Assembly: GCA_021442155.1 (NCBI GenBank)
Contig: CM038220.1
Coordinates: 75,627,817 to 75,691,816, forward strand
Length of the DNA: 64,000 nt
Direction of reading: 5' to 3'
DNA from: Cymbidium sinense
Lineage: Eukaryota; Streptophyta; Magnoliopsida; Asparagales; Orchidaceae
The position numbers were made by a program, and so were the translations under genes. This document shows, one piece after another, positions 20,442-32,433 of this stretch. Numbering within the stretch: position 1 is the first letter of the stretch; each line of letters opens with the position of its first letter. The notes under the pieces were generated by a model. It had not been told where the DNA came from. It saw only the letters and a program-made list of their open reading frames with translations, and made no database searches.

Positions 20442-21113
20442 TAGTCTTATTTAAATTTCGCCAATTTGATTTTCAATTTATTTGATATGAATATGAGCGC
20501 AATTCACTTGTTAATTGGAAAGCCATTTTATAAATCATTTTGTAGATTTCATTTGGATTTCATTAATTTTGAAGATAAGCAACAGATATATCACAAGTGT
20601 TTCAAATTCAACTTTAAATGCAAGCTCCAAATGATCTTTTAAAGGTTACATTCATGGTTGCTCATGAGTTGCATAATTGAACTTGTGCTTGTGAGAAAGG
20701 TACCAAATTACTTATGTACCTTTGTTCTCAATTTGAAAGTGGATATTTAGACTTACCACCAATTATTTGTCATTTAATATTCAATTGAGATCTTTACTTT
20801 GTTTGATATTAAATATGATTTGTTCACATAAAAAGACTTCAGATCTAATATGAATTTATCCTCAATTTTAGATCAAGTTTTATATTTATTTAATAACTAG
20901 ACTTTAAATTTATCTGAAATCTCTTGTGAGTTCCTTTTCATGTATGTCAAAAGAATTCAAGTTTAATTCAAGTTTTATGGGTTCACTGAGTTCGATCCCT
21001 ATTTATATGATTTTTTTAATTTTATTTGTACTCAATTCTCAAATTCATTTGTTTATTTATATTTAATTTTCAATTCATGTCTTTTGACTTTATATTTTAT
21101 ATTTAACTTAATA
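20442..21113 (-). repeat. LTR-4 block B part, left of RT-5
   Basis: AT-rich. It matches the complement of 42130-43300 in LTR-6, for example CTTTATATTTTATATTTAAC near 21086-21105. It stops exactly at the RT-5 start, and its continuation resumes at 37650. No gene is seen. Confidence 0.65.
21109..21113. repeat. RT-5 target-site duplication, left
   Basis: TAATA at 21109-21113 pairs with TAATG at 37650-37654 (one mismatch). The uninterrupted sequence in LTR-6 (complement near 42150-42175) reads through this point as AACTTAATGTTAAA, confirming an insertion site. Confidence 0.65.
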
Positions 21114-21729
21114 TGTTGACTTCATATGTCATCAAGTCAAGTCGTCTACAAATCGAATTGATGACTTGGTGTGATTAAGGTTCAAAATGCAATACCACGA
21201 AAATGGTGACTCCGTCGATGGAACTTTTGTCGCGTTCAGAACGTCAAAATTGATCAAAATATAAATATTACAAAATCTAACGAACAAGTTATTAAGCTCG
21301 TTGCGTTCGCGTATATGAGAGGGAGATCTTAGACAAAACGACTCTTCATAAAATTGATCATATCTTGTTAAACAACGTCAAATCTATCAAATAAGACTAT
21401 TCACATTTAATTTGGACAAGTCTGCACGAAAATCGAGTAATCGAAAGAGATAATGCGCATTTTGAGTTGAAATTGTCCATTTGGAATGCAACCAAAGATC
21501 CATTGTGAAATTGCGTTATTTAGAACGTAATAACTTAATATATATATTAAGTATAAGATTTTATCATTATAAAATTCAAATTATGATTGATTAGATGCTT
21601 AATTAATATACATATATTAATTAACTTAAAGTTTAAAATAAAACTTAAAACTAAGGTTCAACCGATCTCGCCTTTCTTCCTTCTCTTCGTTCGATTAAGG
21701 AACCACAAACACAATTCCTCTAATCTCAA

Positions 21730-22600
21730 GGAAGCGAAATCCTCCTTCCCTATCGAATTCGCCCCGACCTCAAACTCTACTGCTCCAATCCTCTCCTCCG
21801 TAGCTTCCACCCCCCCTCCGCCACGGCATCGTCCTTTGCTTCTGTCGAGGATGACAAAACTCACAAACTTTTTGATAGCAGTGATCTCCCAGATATGGCA
21901 TGGGCCTTGGGTATCTCATCCCGTGTGGCATATGGGGCTTGTGCCTGCTTAGTGCTGGCAGCGCTCAGCTTACCCCTTGTGATGCGGTCGGTGACGTCCA
22001 CGACGAGCGCGAAGATTAGGGTTTTGTCCTATGTGAATCTGCTCTCCGGGTTCTACATGGCGTGGAACATTGGAGCTAATGACGTGGCCAATGTGATGGT
22101 AATGTCAGTGGGCTCCGGGGCACTCTCGATTTTGCAGGCGGTATTGATTCCGGTGATGCTAGAGTTCTCCGGGGCTCTCTTAATGGGGATTCATGTGACG
22201 AGTACTATGTAGAAGGGGATCCTTGTGGTTTCGGTGTTTCAGGGAAAGGATTCGCTGCTATTTACTGGGTTTCTTTTGTCGTTGGCTGCTTCGAGTGGCT
22301 TCCTTCAATGGCTATCCTGTTTGTACCACACGCTGTATAGTAGGTGCCATGGTTGGTTTTGGTTAGTCTATGGCGGCGTTGGAGCTATTTTCTGGAGTTC
22401 CCTGGCACGAGTAGCTTCATCGTGGGCCATATCCCCTATCATGGGAGCAGCAACATCTTTCATTGTTTATAAATGCATCCACAGGTTCGTGTACAGTGCT
22501 GATTATCCAGGCCAGGCCGCTGCAGCTTTCGCTCTAGTTGCAATTTTCCTCGGCATTACTAGAATTTCCTTCGTCGGCTTTCCCATTGGTTTTCCTTCAA
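21730..22600 (+). pseudogene. PHT2;1: Chloroplast phosphate transporter PHT2;1 fragment, copy 1
   Basis: PHT2;1 is a PiT/PHO4-family phosphate transporter of the chloroplast envelope. The frame reads transit-peptide-like sequence, MAWALGISSRVAYGACACLV, then the family signature in LLSGFYMAWNIGANDVAN. SVGSGALSILQAV, EFSGALLMG and VFQGKDSLLF follow, then VYGGVGAIFWSSLARVASSW and CIHRFVYSADYPGQAAAAF. Damage: a frameshift in a C-run near 21805-21830, TAG at 22210-22212, and compensating frameshifts near 22300 and 22363. It stops about halfway through the first PHO4 half, at the same point as copy 2. About 88% identical to 35640-36539 by eye. Confidence 0.93.
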
Positions 22601-23063
22601 CTGCAAACCACAAACCCACTCCGTTGTCCAACCCTCTCCATAAACCTAGCCATTCCAGCCCGCAGCCTCCACTCTGCTATCCCGCCAAAATGCTTCTGCA
22701 TACCCATCCGCTTGCCTTCTTCCCATGAAATAGTCCAATTTGGCTTCATCGAATCAGGGGAAGAACGTCATTAAGAGTGAATTTTTTTTTTTTAGTTTTT
22801 TACTCACTTCCCTTTCTTTTTGCAAGAAACGTCGTCAATCTTCTTTTCTTAGATCGTCTCATACCCTTCATTTTTTGTTTCGAAAGTGGGAAAACGTCAA
22901 TCAGTGGTAAATTCTTCTTTCGGTTTCGTCGCGTTTCTTTCACACCGAAATGGAAGAACATCATGATTCTTGATTTTTCCTCCTTTATATTCTCAATCGC
23001 TATCCAACCTTGTTCCTTCAGAAATTAGCAAAAAAATGAATCGAATATGTGAGATCTGAATGG

Positions 23064-23095
<32 letters not shown>

Positions 23096-23149
23096 TTCTG
23101 TGTTCTTTCGTTTGAAGATCATGTGCTCGAGAGACGAGATAAAAAATAG
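22601..23149 (+). other. LTR region downstream of PHT2;1
   Basis: No gene recognised. It is collinear with 36540-37080: both contain variants of CCAGCCCGCAGC, GGGGAAGAAC.TCAT and a TGAATGGATATATATAT run. The shared text shows the two PHT2;1 pieces lie in the same larger unit. Confidence 0.55.
23064..23090. repeat. (TA)n microsatellite
   Basis: A short TA tract after GAATGGA; the matching place in the 3' LTR (near 37066-37080) has only TATATATAT. Confidence 0.9.
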
Positions 23150-24610
23150 TGGTGTCATGAAGCTTTAATTATTATCTTTCAGAGGCGTCTGAAAAACCTA
23201 GATGTAAATCCTCGAATCGCCAAAATTTTGTCTAATTTAAAATTATAAATAAGGGGAATGAATATATATTACATTTATCTTAAGTTTAAAGACCCTCGTA
23301 CTCAGAGGAGACGATGAGATAAAATGGGTTCTTGAAGCAGACCGCAGTCTTATTCAAGGCGTCTAGTAAGCCAAAACAAGATTTTTCATGGAGATGGAGG
23401 ATACAAAATATTAATTTGACTTAGAAAAAAGGGAAGTGTGTAATGAAATGACTTAAGAACGCTAAGTAAGGAAACTTGCGGATAATTTTAAACTAAAAGT
23501 GTCAAACAAAAAAAGAGGGGAAAGTAAAATGACATACAACAAACATAAAAGTAAAATAAAATAAAAATAATGGTGAATAGAACTTATAAATTTTATCTCA
23601 GTAGAGTTGAAAGCCCACTTGTTCATAACCACTTTCAAATAATCCCCACTCAAACCTTAAACAAATGGAATAGAATAGGAGACTCCCTCTTGGCCTTATT
23701 TAGAGAAATTAGAAGAGGTAGTGAGTGGGTTGTTTTCAAAAGAAAAAAAAAGAGGGCGGAAAATGAATGTAGGAAAGTTTGAATAAAAGAGGGAGGCAAA
23801 AGAATGTGGGAAAGTTTGAATAAAATAGGAGGGAAAATGTATGTAGAAAAGTTTGAATAAAAGAGGGGGCAAAACAAATGTAGGAGAGTTCGAATAAAAA
23901 GAGGGAGAAAATGAGAATTACTCCGAGGAGTAAATCTTCTTCTTAAAGTAACAAATTAAATTATCCTTTGAACCTATAACTTCAAAATTCCTTCTTTGCC
24001 ACTAGATCTGCAACTCTTTGTACAAGCAAATAGAAGGCGATATTAGACCAAATCTACAAAAATCATGGAGCTTTCCTTCAATATAAAATTAAAATTTCTT
24101 TTATGATTTTCAAAATCAACAAATGGTGAAATTATCTAAGCAATAAACACCTGCATGTGCTCAGACATAAAGATCTTAAGTGAAAATTTTAATGTCTAAA
24201 AAGGCTGCATAGGTTAAATTGAAATATAAAAAAAATGAAAATACAAAATCAATCTCGTAATTCAAGCACAAAATTAGCTAAAATTATTATACACGCATGG
24301 GAGATCTTTGATTACCAAATTCAAGTGTTTGAGGATCACGGGTTGCTTCCGATTTAGTCTTGGGCTGGGTTGAGTTAACAAAACCTAAAACTTATAATAA
24401 GAGTTTCAACTCAAATATCGAGAAATTGATTCTCGGTGATAGTAGATCTAATCTCTTACATTTCGCTAAACAGTTGGGGATCTAGCACTTAAACATATTC
24501 AAATTAATCAATTATTTCAAATCAAATTAAGTAGCAATAAAGCTGCTTGAATGGAATTATTAAAACTTAAAACTCAATCCATCCACCTTCCGCAATTATT
24601 TTTTCGGGGG
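23150..24610 (+). repeat. LTR block B, copy 4 (inverted relative to copy 1)
   Basis: Complement of the block B consensus from the hairpin part (decayed, 23150-23420) to the phrase TCCATCCACCTTCCGCAA (24580-24597), where it breaks off. It carries a local minisatellite (23753-23907). Confidence 0.65.
23753..23907. repeat. 37-bp minisatellite, four units
   Basis: Units centred on GAAAGTTTGAATAAAAGAGG begin their core at about 23774, 23811, 23848 and 23885, a period of 37 bp, with flanking AATGTAGG variants. It is absent from other block B copies. Confidence 0.85.
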
Positions 24611-26569
24611 TGACAAACTAAGAATAAATCATTCTGTTGAGTATATCTTTATTAAACTATTATTTATTTTATAGCGCCTCTATATCGTGAAAGTATGGGG
24701 TGAAATAATAATTGTTAATTATTAATCCCCATCTTTCACTTTAATGGATCTACAAAGCACTCCTTTCCAGTTATGGTGAACATGCGCCTAGCCAATAATG
24801 TCATCATAAGAGATGTCGTACCATTCAATTTGGTAGTATGAATTTCCTATCATATGCAACTCATGAAGTACTCGGTTGTACATCAAGGCCATCTTTGGAA
24901 GGCACGAAGTTATTGAAACTCCTAGCCGGGTGCACCAACCGGTTCAACAACCATTGTCGAGTTCTCCCAAGAACTTCGTTTTCAAAAGGCTAGGTCAATC
25001 CCAAGCTCCATGATGAAAATAAGTGGAAAAAGCTGTCTTTAATTCCTTGTGGTATTGATCTGAACTTTTGTACTGAAAAGCATGATCATGAAGCTTCCTC
25101 ATCGAAGCAAATTAACTAAAGAGAGAGAAGAAGGAGAAACGGTCGGCTAGATCCCCTTTAAATGACCTAGTGAACAAAGCGATCTTCTTGCGGCGAGTAT
25201 TCTACCACATAACTTTGACAATCTAAAGTGGGTAAAGAGGAATAGCTTTACTAGCGAAATAAAGCAATCCTTCTGGAACCAACCATGTCAAGCTTCACCA
25301 CCACAGAAGAGATAACCTGAAACACTATCTGCTAGGATATATAAAGTTCTCAAGTAAAGAAAATAGGCCAAATGAAAGAAGATTTGAGGCACGTAATGAT
25401 GAAAATCGAATCTCCACCAAGAAAGTTGTCATCTCTTACAGCCTTGATCCGATTACACCAGCGTGGCGAGCATCGAATGACACTTGGACCTCGTGTCAAG
25501 AATTGACGAAGGTCACAGGAAAGGATAAGAAAATATGCAGGCCAATGCTTCATAATGAAACTTTGAAGAATGGAAGAGGTGTGACATCTGACACATATAC
25601 TCAGAAATCTGCCTTAAAACCAACTCATTAAAGTGAATATCCAAAAAAAGGGATATCACTGATGAAAGATATGATGATCGACACCTTGGAGAATCCTCTA
25701 GGAGATCCCATCGGTGATCAGTTTCACCCCTACAAAAGAAGGTTGATATTGATCGTGGTCCTTTAATAGAAGAAGTACTTCTTCCGCACATTAAACCAGA
25801 TATCCGGAAACATCGATCAAATTAAATTAAAGAAGAAAATAATGAAGAGGATTCTATGGAAGTAGAGTTGTCTATATGGTTAGAGATGAACTCTCACCAC
25901 ATCGGTTGTAAATCGAAACTAAACCTAAATTCGACATCTCTGAAGAAGGTTCTTCATAGAAGCAAATAGAGGATGAATCTTCGATCTTCGCTGAAGATGA
26001 AGAAGAACAAGACCAGAATGAGAAAGAGATCATGGGTGTCGAAGTTGTCTATATGGTTGAACTAAGAAATGATCAGCCTGGTACATGCTTTTATAATTAG
26101 CATTATTTAACCCCAACAATTGTTTACGTAAATACACAAGGAGAAGACGGTCAAGTTCTTCCCAAATTAGTAAGGAGTAACAACAACAAAATAAAAAAGA
26201 AGAGGAAGAGCTTGATTGATGCCTAGAGAGCAAAGAGAAATGCAATGGATGGAGATCAAAGACAAGGAGATTGCACAACTTGGTACCAAAATGAATGATA
26301 TGATACAAATGAACATCATGATGGAGATGTTGTAGAAGAATATCACATCAGTCTGCACCTATTTTCTGCTAATCACAGCATTGATAATACAACTTATACC
26401 CGGCTTTTCAATCTCATGCTACATGAAGCGAGGAACGAAGTTAACCCTATCTCTCCAACCAATTCAAAATCTAGCTTGCAGAAGGTATGCTTTGCTCGGT
26501 AGAAACAATAATCAATGAAAAGATAAAAGTCATAGCCTCAAGCGGGTTGGTGAGTAAAGTGCCTGTCCA
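24611..26569 (+). other. RT-5 5' internal region, no clear gene
   Basis: Between the broken 5' LTR and gag. Part (24640-24760) matches the complement of 55130-55330 in RT-7. The phrase CACTTGGACCTCGTGTCAAGAA (from 25480) corresponds to the gag-region text of RT-1 and RT-7. It is probably 5' untranslated and N-terminal gag sequence. No primer site is visible. Confidence 0.45.
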
Positions 26570-27240
26570 AATGAATATGACCAAGTTTAAAAAGGTTACT
26601 CGATTGCCAAAATTTAATACTTTCAGTGGGCTTGGAAATCCAAAGTAACACCTAGCCCAATTTAAGGCTACTTGTGGTAACACAGGAGGGAACGATGCAC
26701 TATTTTTTCATCAATTCGTTAGTAGCCTAACCTCAGTTGCTTTTGAACGGTATGAAGAATTGTTGAATGTTCCAGTTAAAATATTTGCTGAATTAGAGAC
26801 TATATTTGTGAAGAGGTTCGCTAGTACAATCAAGAAAATCATAATCGTTGATCTTGCCTTGCTGAAAAGGAGGAAAGATGAGTTAGTGATAAAATTCATA
26901 AGTCATTAGCGCAACCTAAGTATGAAGTGCGAGCAATAATTGGAAGAAGAACATATAATCTAATTGCTAATGGGCAATATGGATGATAAAATGGCACCAT
27001 TTCTATGTATGGCATCGATTGTAATATTCGACTTTCGATGGCTAAATTCAAAAGTTGAATTGCCTAATGTGTGAAGTCTATGCAGATAAACCAAAGAGAA
27101 ACAAACCTTTAGACTCAAGAAGAAATAAAATTTATGCCACTTCCTATAACTCAAATGGCAAAAGGTGGGTAATATACAACATGGATAAAGGAAAGCAGCC
27201 GGTGTAAAATGATGATAAAGGCAAAAAGCCTATTTATTCT
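26570..27240 (+). pseudogene. gag capsid region of RT-5
   Basis: The frame reads LPKFNTFSGLGNPK, QFKATCGNTGGNDALFFHQF, then SLTSVAFERYEELLNVPV, ELETIFVKRFAS and HRNLSMKCEQ-like text with stops. This is the Retrotrans_gag capsid domain of Ty3/gypsy elements (pattern AF.WY..L.....SW.EL...F...F). Stops occur near 26648 and 26908, and the C-terminal half is more eroded. Confidence 0.8.
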
Positions 27241-27255
27241 AGTCCACAATGAAAA

Positions 27256-27702
27256 TTGGCATTAGGAGGTAATGACAAACCTCAGACTTTTCTAAGTGGT
27301 GGGGAGCGTCCAAAACAAGCAACAAAAGATGATGAGCGAATGCGACAATCTCTTAAAGAAAAGATGAACAAAGAATATTCTTTTAGAAGGGACAGTGTGG
27401 CTAAATTATTTCGGCAAGTAGTCAAAGCCGGTCTATAGTTACCAGAAATTAAAAGGCCTGAAGAAGCTAATCAAGTCAATAATACAAACTACTGTCCCTA
27501 TCATCGGATGATCAGTCATTCTATTGAAGATTGTTATGTCTTCAAAGATTGGCTAGAAATGAAGTATCAACGAGGTGAATTTATATTATCTGATAGTGTT
27601 ATAGTCAACCCAAAAAGAGAGTCTACAAGGATGATTACGTCCTCTTCCATTTCATCCAACAAAGACAAACAGAAGGAGAAATTAGTTCAGACTGAAGAAT
27701 GA
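27256..27702 (+). pseudogene. gag C-terminal region with CxxH...HxxxxC zinc motif, RT-5
   Basis: Two consecutive frames separated by one stop near 27438. The second contains NYCPYHRMISHSIEDCYVFK, a Cx2H...Hx4C knuckle typical of the gag end of Tat/Ogre elements, where it binds element RNA. Lysine-rich sequence follows to 27702. The stretch 27703-28770 contains short lysine- and glutamate-rich frames, probably the eroded gag-protease linker. Confidence 0.65.
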
Positions 27703-28771
27703 AAAATAGTAGTCTCCCAAAAGAGCGAAAATCTTTGGCGGTAAAAGATATCCCAGTGTTAAGTGGAAATCACCACTTGAACTTATATTAGACTTAAGAG
27801 AGATGCTAAACCAAGTATTTGGGCTTCTCGGTAATTGATAAGGCTACTTTGTCACAACATAAGAAGCAATCTATTAAATGCAATCCTCATAAATCAAAGA
27901 AGCTGACCAAGACAAGGAAGATCAAGAAGAGAACTACAACTCAAAAGATCATTAATAATCTAGAGGTGTATCACCAGCTGGCAAGACAGCCATTGAGGCT
28001 TACAGACTTCATGCCTAAACTTTGCATTGCTGAATCAGATGAATAAGATAATGGTGAATCTTATCCAGTATAGACATGCTGAATCATCTGCATGATGTCA
28101 GATATTCTTCAGCATCAATTTCTTTGAAATGACAAGGGTTGTCAGACAAACTCGACCAACCCATCAAAGTTTTTGTCAGGAAAGCAAGAAGAGCATAAAG
28201 AGCTAATATTTGAATTTTGTTTAATTACTCAGCAAGACAATAACAGTTCAGATGAAGATCTATATTTTCCTGATGGAGAAGAGTCAGACTTATCGATATC
28301 ATTATGTATGAAACGTATGACGTTGAAAAATGAGTCTAGCTCTTTTGGCCAATCTTCCAGAATAAGAACGGAATTTAAAAAAAACTATCTCTTCAAAAGA
28401 ATCTAAGCAAAATAAGGTGATTCAAGTTCAGTTGAGAAGTGGTAAAGTCTTACCACCTTCATCAAAGAAGGGAAATGCAAATAATTACAAAGGCAAACAA
28501 ATTGAAGTCAATGAGGATATCATTCCCAAAATCCTAGGATAAAGCTTAAATTGAGCGAGAAGATAGATTATAATATTCTATCACACCTGAGAAAGATCCC
28601 TGCATAATTAAGTATGTACAAGGCTCTCTTGATGTCAAAAGACCTCCAAGAAACTTTGATACAAGCTTTCAAAGATTTGGAACGTTATGAAGCTTACTTT
28701 GCTGAGAAATGCATGATCGAAACATTACAAACTCAAGATCTCCCATTAATCATATTTTTTAAGGAAGACTT

Positions 28772-29083
28772 ATGTTGGGGACAGCAGATCACAACCGTCC
28801 TCTTTATATTACTATAGAGAGTGATGGCATCTTGATTAGTCGAATATTGATTGATCTAGGTTCTTCTATCAATCTTATGAGTCTAAAATTGTTAAAAGGA
28901 TTATCACTAGATATTCAACATCTTGGGAAAGATAAGTTAATGGTTCATGGATTCAATGAAAATGGGAAGAAAAATCTAGGTTCTTTTATTCATCCACTCA
29001 AGTTCAGGGATTTATATACAGAAGCTAAGTTTCATGTAATCGATGCCGATACATCATTTAGAGCTCTCTTGGGTCAGCCATGA
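28772..29083 (+). pseudogene. Retroviral-type aspartic protease domain, RT-5
   Basis: The frame contains RPLYITIESDGILISRILID, then LGSSINLMS. Further on are LMVHGFNENGKKNLGSF and FHVIDADTSFRALLGQP, the full layout of the plant Ty3/gypsy protease. It would cut the polyprotein. The catalytic D-[TS/GG]-x motif appears as IDLGSS; the first Asp is present. A stop follows LLGQP where the family usually continues with W. Confidence 0.8.
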
Positions 29084-30238
29084 CTACATGAGTATGGCAT
29101 GGTCCCATCAACTATGCATCAATGTATGAAGTATCTAAAAGATGGAGAAGAATTCAGAATTCCTAGTAACCTATAACCATTCTCCATCAATGATGCGAAG
29201 ATCTATGAAGATGAAAAGTACTTCATCCTCAAAGAGCCTAAGCTAGCAGAGCCTCTTGAAGCGGTAGCATCTACTTCAGGAACTAAAAAGAAATTTCATA
29301 AAGTGAAAGAGCAAAAGCAAAGGGGAAGAAAGAAGGCAATGTCGATGCTCCCTAAAGACTTGATTCTGCACCTAAATCAAGAAAATCAGCTACTCATTTG
29401 GGAAGTAAAATGAAAGAAAGAGAAGATATTTCTGTCATGCCTAATGGAACTTACAAGCTCTCAATAAAAGTAGAGTATGAAATAAGTGATTCTAATTCAG
29501 GCTATAATTTTGAATATACTTATGGAAATAGAGTTCAGATGGCTGTACTTATGGAAATAGAGTTCAGATGGCTGCATCAAGGAGGATAGCTCACTTAGTA
29601 GAGTCAAATGACTCACTCAAAATTATACCCATCCCTCAATAATGCTTCAAAGAAATCAGTCCACTGGAGGTTCATAATATTGAAGAATTGATAACATTCT
29701 ATATGCTGCCGTTGAGTGAGAGTGGTGAAACAGAAACTCTATTTTATAAATCTAAAGAGTCTCAGCCTCAAGATTTTAAATAGTCTGCTCAACATGAAAA
29801 TTATGATAAAGTAGTGCCAACAAGAATATCAATATACTATCTACAGAAATTATGAAGAATGATACATAAGCTTAGAATTCATATTGGAACTACTAAACAT
29901 AGGACTCAAATCTTTAACAAGATGTGGAGCCAAATAAGTCCTCAAGTATTGCGAAGAAGTGATAAGTTTATCACTAAAGGTTTGGGATTCATCCACAAAT
30001 CTCATCAAGATAGAGCCTGTAATAATATAATAGAAGTTGAGATAGAAACTCTTAGTGATAAAGAAGATGATTCTCATGAAATTCTTCTTAAAAATGATAA
30101 AGAAGTGGAAGTCAAGCCCGCACCTGAAGAACTTGAAGATGGTGGACAAATAGCTACCATGGATGAACTTAAAGAAGTCAACTTAGAGGAGGATGATCCG
30201 TCCAACTTTTTCGTGCCCTTCTGCTTGATGGGAAAGTT
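29084..30238 (+). pseudogene. Eroded protease-RT linker, RT-5
   Basis: Short frames rich in Lys, Glu and Ser (for example 29398-29589 and 29859-30248). The stretch TGGCTGTACTTATGGAAATAG (29540-29560) repeats the sequence just before it. No domain is recognised. By position it is the spacer before RT, which is long in this lineage. Confidence 0.45.
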
Positions 30239-30250
30239 GAGGAGCTAAAA

Positions 30251-31051
30251 ATGCTACTTTGTGAATTAAGAGATTGCTTTGCCTGGACATATTCTGAAAT
30301 GCTAGGCTTATCCCCTGATGTAGCAGTTCATAAATTAGCTATTAAACCAGATGCAACACCTGTTAAGCAAGCTCCTAGACAAATGAGATTGGAGATTGAA
30401 GAACAGGTAATTGCATAAACTAAAAAGATAATTGAAGCAGACTTCAACCGGGACGAGAAGAAGGTAGATTGGATAGCTAACATTGTTCCAATTAGAAAGA
30501 AGAATGACCAAATTCGTCTCTGCATTGACTTCCAAGACCTAAATAAGGCGTGCCCAAAAGATGACTTTCCACTTCCAATATCAGAACTACTAGTGGACAA
30601 CACTTCCAACTATGACATGTTCTCATTTATGGACGGATTGTCAGGGTACAACCAAATCAAAATGGCAAGTGAAGATGAAAAATATACATAATTCAGAACT
30701 TTTATTGGCATATATTGTTACACGATCATGCCCTTTGTCCTGAAAAATGCTAGAGCTACATACCAAAGAGCCATGACACATACTTTTGATGAGTTGATTC
30801 ATCAAAAGGTGGGATGTTATGTCGACGATTTGGTGGTGAAGAGCTTAAACAGTGAAAATCACTTCGAAGACTTGAGAATTGTACTAGAGAGAATTAGAAA
30901 ATATGAGCTCAAGATGAATCCTCTACAATGTGCATTTGGGGTATCCTCAGAAAAATTTCTCGTGTGCATTGTATGTCATAGAGGTATTGAAATCGATCTT
31001 GCTAAAATCAAGGCAATCGTGGAGATGCCTCCACTGAAGAGTTTGTGTTAG
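30251..31051 (+). pseudogene. Reverse transcriptase domain, RT-5
   Basis: A single frame apart from stops at 30416-30418 and 30689-30691. It includes WIANIVPIRKKN, IRLCIDFQDLNKACPKDDFP, LPISELLVDN and FMDGLSGYNQIKMA. MPFVLKNARATYQRAM, the catalytic YVDDLVVKS and LKMNPLQCAFGVSS follow. These are conserved RT blocks 2-6 of Ty3/gypsy. The catalytic pair of Asp in YVDD is intact. It resembles Tat-lineage RT, as does the second RNase H downstream. Confidence 0.9.
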
Positions 31052-31129
31052 CTCAGTTCTTTACAAGGACAACTCGCATTCATTCATCAATTTATATCAA
31101 ACTTATCAGGATGCTGTCAGCCATTTTCA

Positions 31130-31470
31130 AGGTTGATGAAGAAGGATGTTCCATTCAAGTGGGATAAGGAGTGCTAGGAAGCCTTCAATAGCATTAAAAG
31201 CTACCTATTAAATCCACCAATCCTTGCAGTGCCTACTCCTAAGAAGCCCCTCATTCTATACAAAGCTACATTAAAAGAGTCTCTCGGGGTATTGTTGGTA
31301 TAACACAATGAAGAGAGCAAAGAGAATGCTCTTTATTATATCAGTTGGAGGTTGATTGAAGCAGAAATGAGATACTCTCTAATAGAGAAGCACTGTTTAG
31401 CATTGATCTTTGTAGCCAAAAGCTCTATCATTATATGTTATCTCATAAGATTACCCTCATCTCGAGGATC
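31130..31470 (+). pseudogene. RNase H domain, RT-5
   Basis: The frame reads KKDVPFKWDKEC, PLILYKATLKESLGVLL and HNEESKENALYYISWRLI, then AEMRYSLIEKHCLALIF, with stops. This is the RNase H that follows RT in Ty3/gypsy elements. The same domain appears in RT-7 (53849-54314) and RT-8 (63548-63851). Confidence 0.8.
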
Positions 31471-31689
31471 GATCCGCTGAAGTACTTGATGATAAGAACA
31501 TCATTGACAGGTCGCTTGGCATAATGGACAATATTACTTTTGTAATTTGATATCACATACATTCCGCAAAAAGTAGTGAAGGGACAAGTCTTAGCAGATT
31601 TTCTAGCTGCACATCCTATCCCTGTGGATTCTTCTCTTAATGACGATTTACCGGATGAGCAAATTATGCTCATTCATGAAAGAAAAATG

Positions 31690-32260
31690 TTATAAATTTT
31701 TGAAATGTACTTTGATGGAGCCTCATCGATCAAACAAGTCCAACATCTAAATTTCCCAAGAGAAGAGAATGATCATATTGATTATTCAAGCCAAGAAATA
31801 ATAATAAAATTTAAATATAGCATTAATTAGTCTTGAAGAAGCTATTTTCGTAGGCATTCGAACTTGCATATTTTTGGTGATTCTCAGCTTATTATAAATT
31901 AGGTACTTGGCATCTATAGAATTAATAAGCTTGAGTTAGCTTTCTATCACAAAAAAGTTCTTGAGCTTATGAATCATATACCAAATATCACACTAACTCG
32001 AGTCTCTCAGTACGAGAATAGCAAAGCCGACTGCTTAGCAAAACTAGCTAAGGAAATGACAAGTATGAACAGTGATTATGTCATGATCGCCATATTTACT
32101 CAACGAGTTCTAGAGCCAATAAAGTATCAGTCCTCGCAAGTAGAGGGGTTACCAAATTCAAACACGAGGATGCACTCGGTTGCTCCTCATACTCTAAAAT
32201 CAACAAGAAGTTGTACCAAGAAGAGCTTTGGCATTGCCTCGAGCGTGTGAAGGCTTTATT
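31690..32260 (+). pseudogene. Second (archaeal-type) RNase H domain, RT-5
   Basis: Readable parts are MYFDGASS at the start, then a GDSQLIIN-like segment near 31880. From 31969 comes MNHIPNITLTRVSQYENSKA followed by DCLAKLAKEM. A second RNase H between the first and the integrase is diagnostic of the Tat branch (Tat, Ogre and relatives). Several stops and shifts. Confidence 0.75.
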
Positions 32261-32433
32261 GTAGAAGAGTCACGTGATTGGAGGCAAGCCTTCATCGACT
32301 ATTTTAAAGAAAGCAAATTACCAAGTAATAAATCACCTCAAATCAAAGAGAATGCTTCGTTATGCTTTCATCAACAACACTTTATATCGTAGATCCTTTA
32401 AACAAATGTATCGATGTGTGATGAACTATCAAA

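Larger units (their letters stand above)
21114..24610 (+). mobile_element. RT-5 5' LTR
   Basis: It holds block A (21114-about 21530), an AT-rich promoter region (AATATATATATTAAG near 21536), a leader (CTTCTCTTCGTTCGATTAAGG near 21680), the PHT2;1 piece (about 21730-22600) and a common downstream leader (22600-23100). Block B follows in inverted order (23150-24610). About 750 bp of the U5 end is missing compared with other block B copies. Confidence 0.7.
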
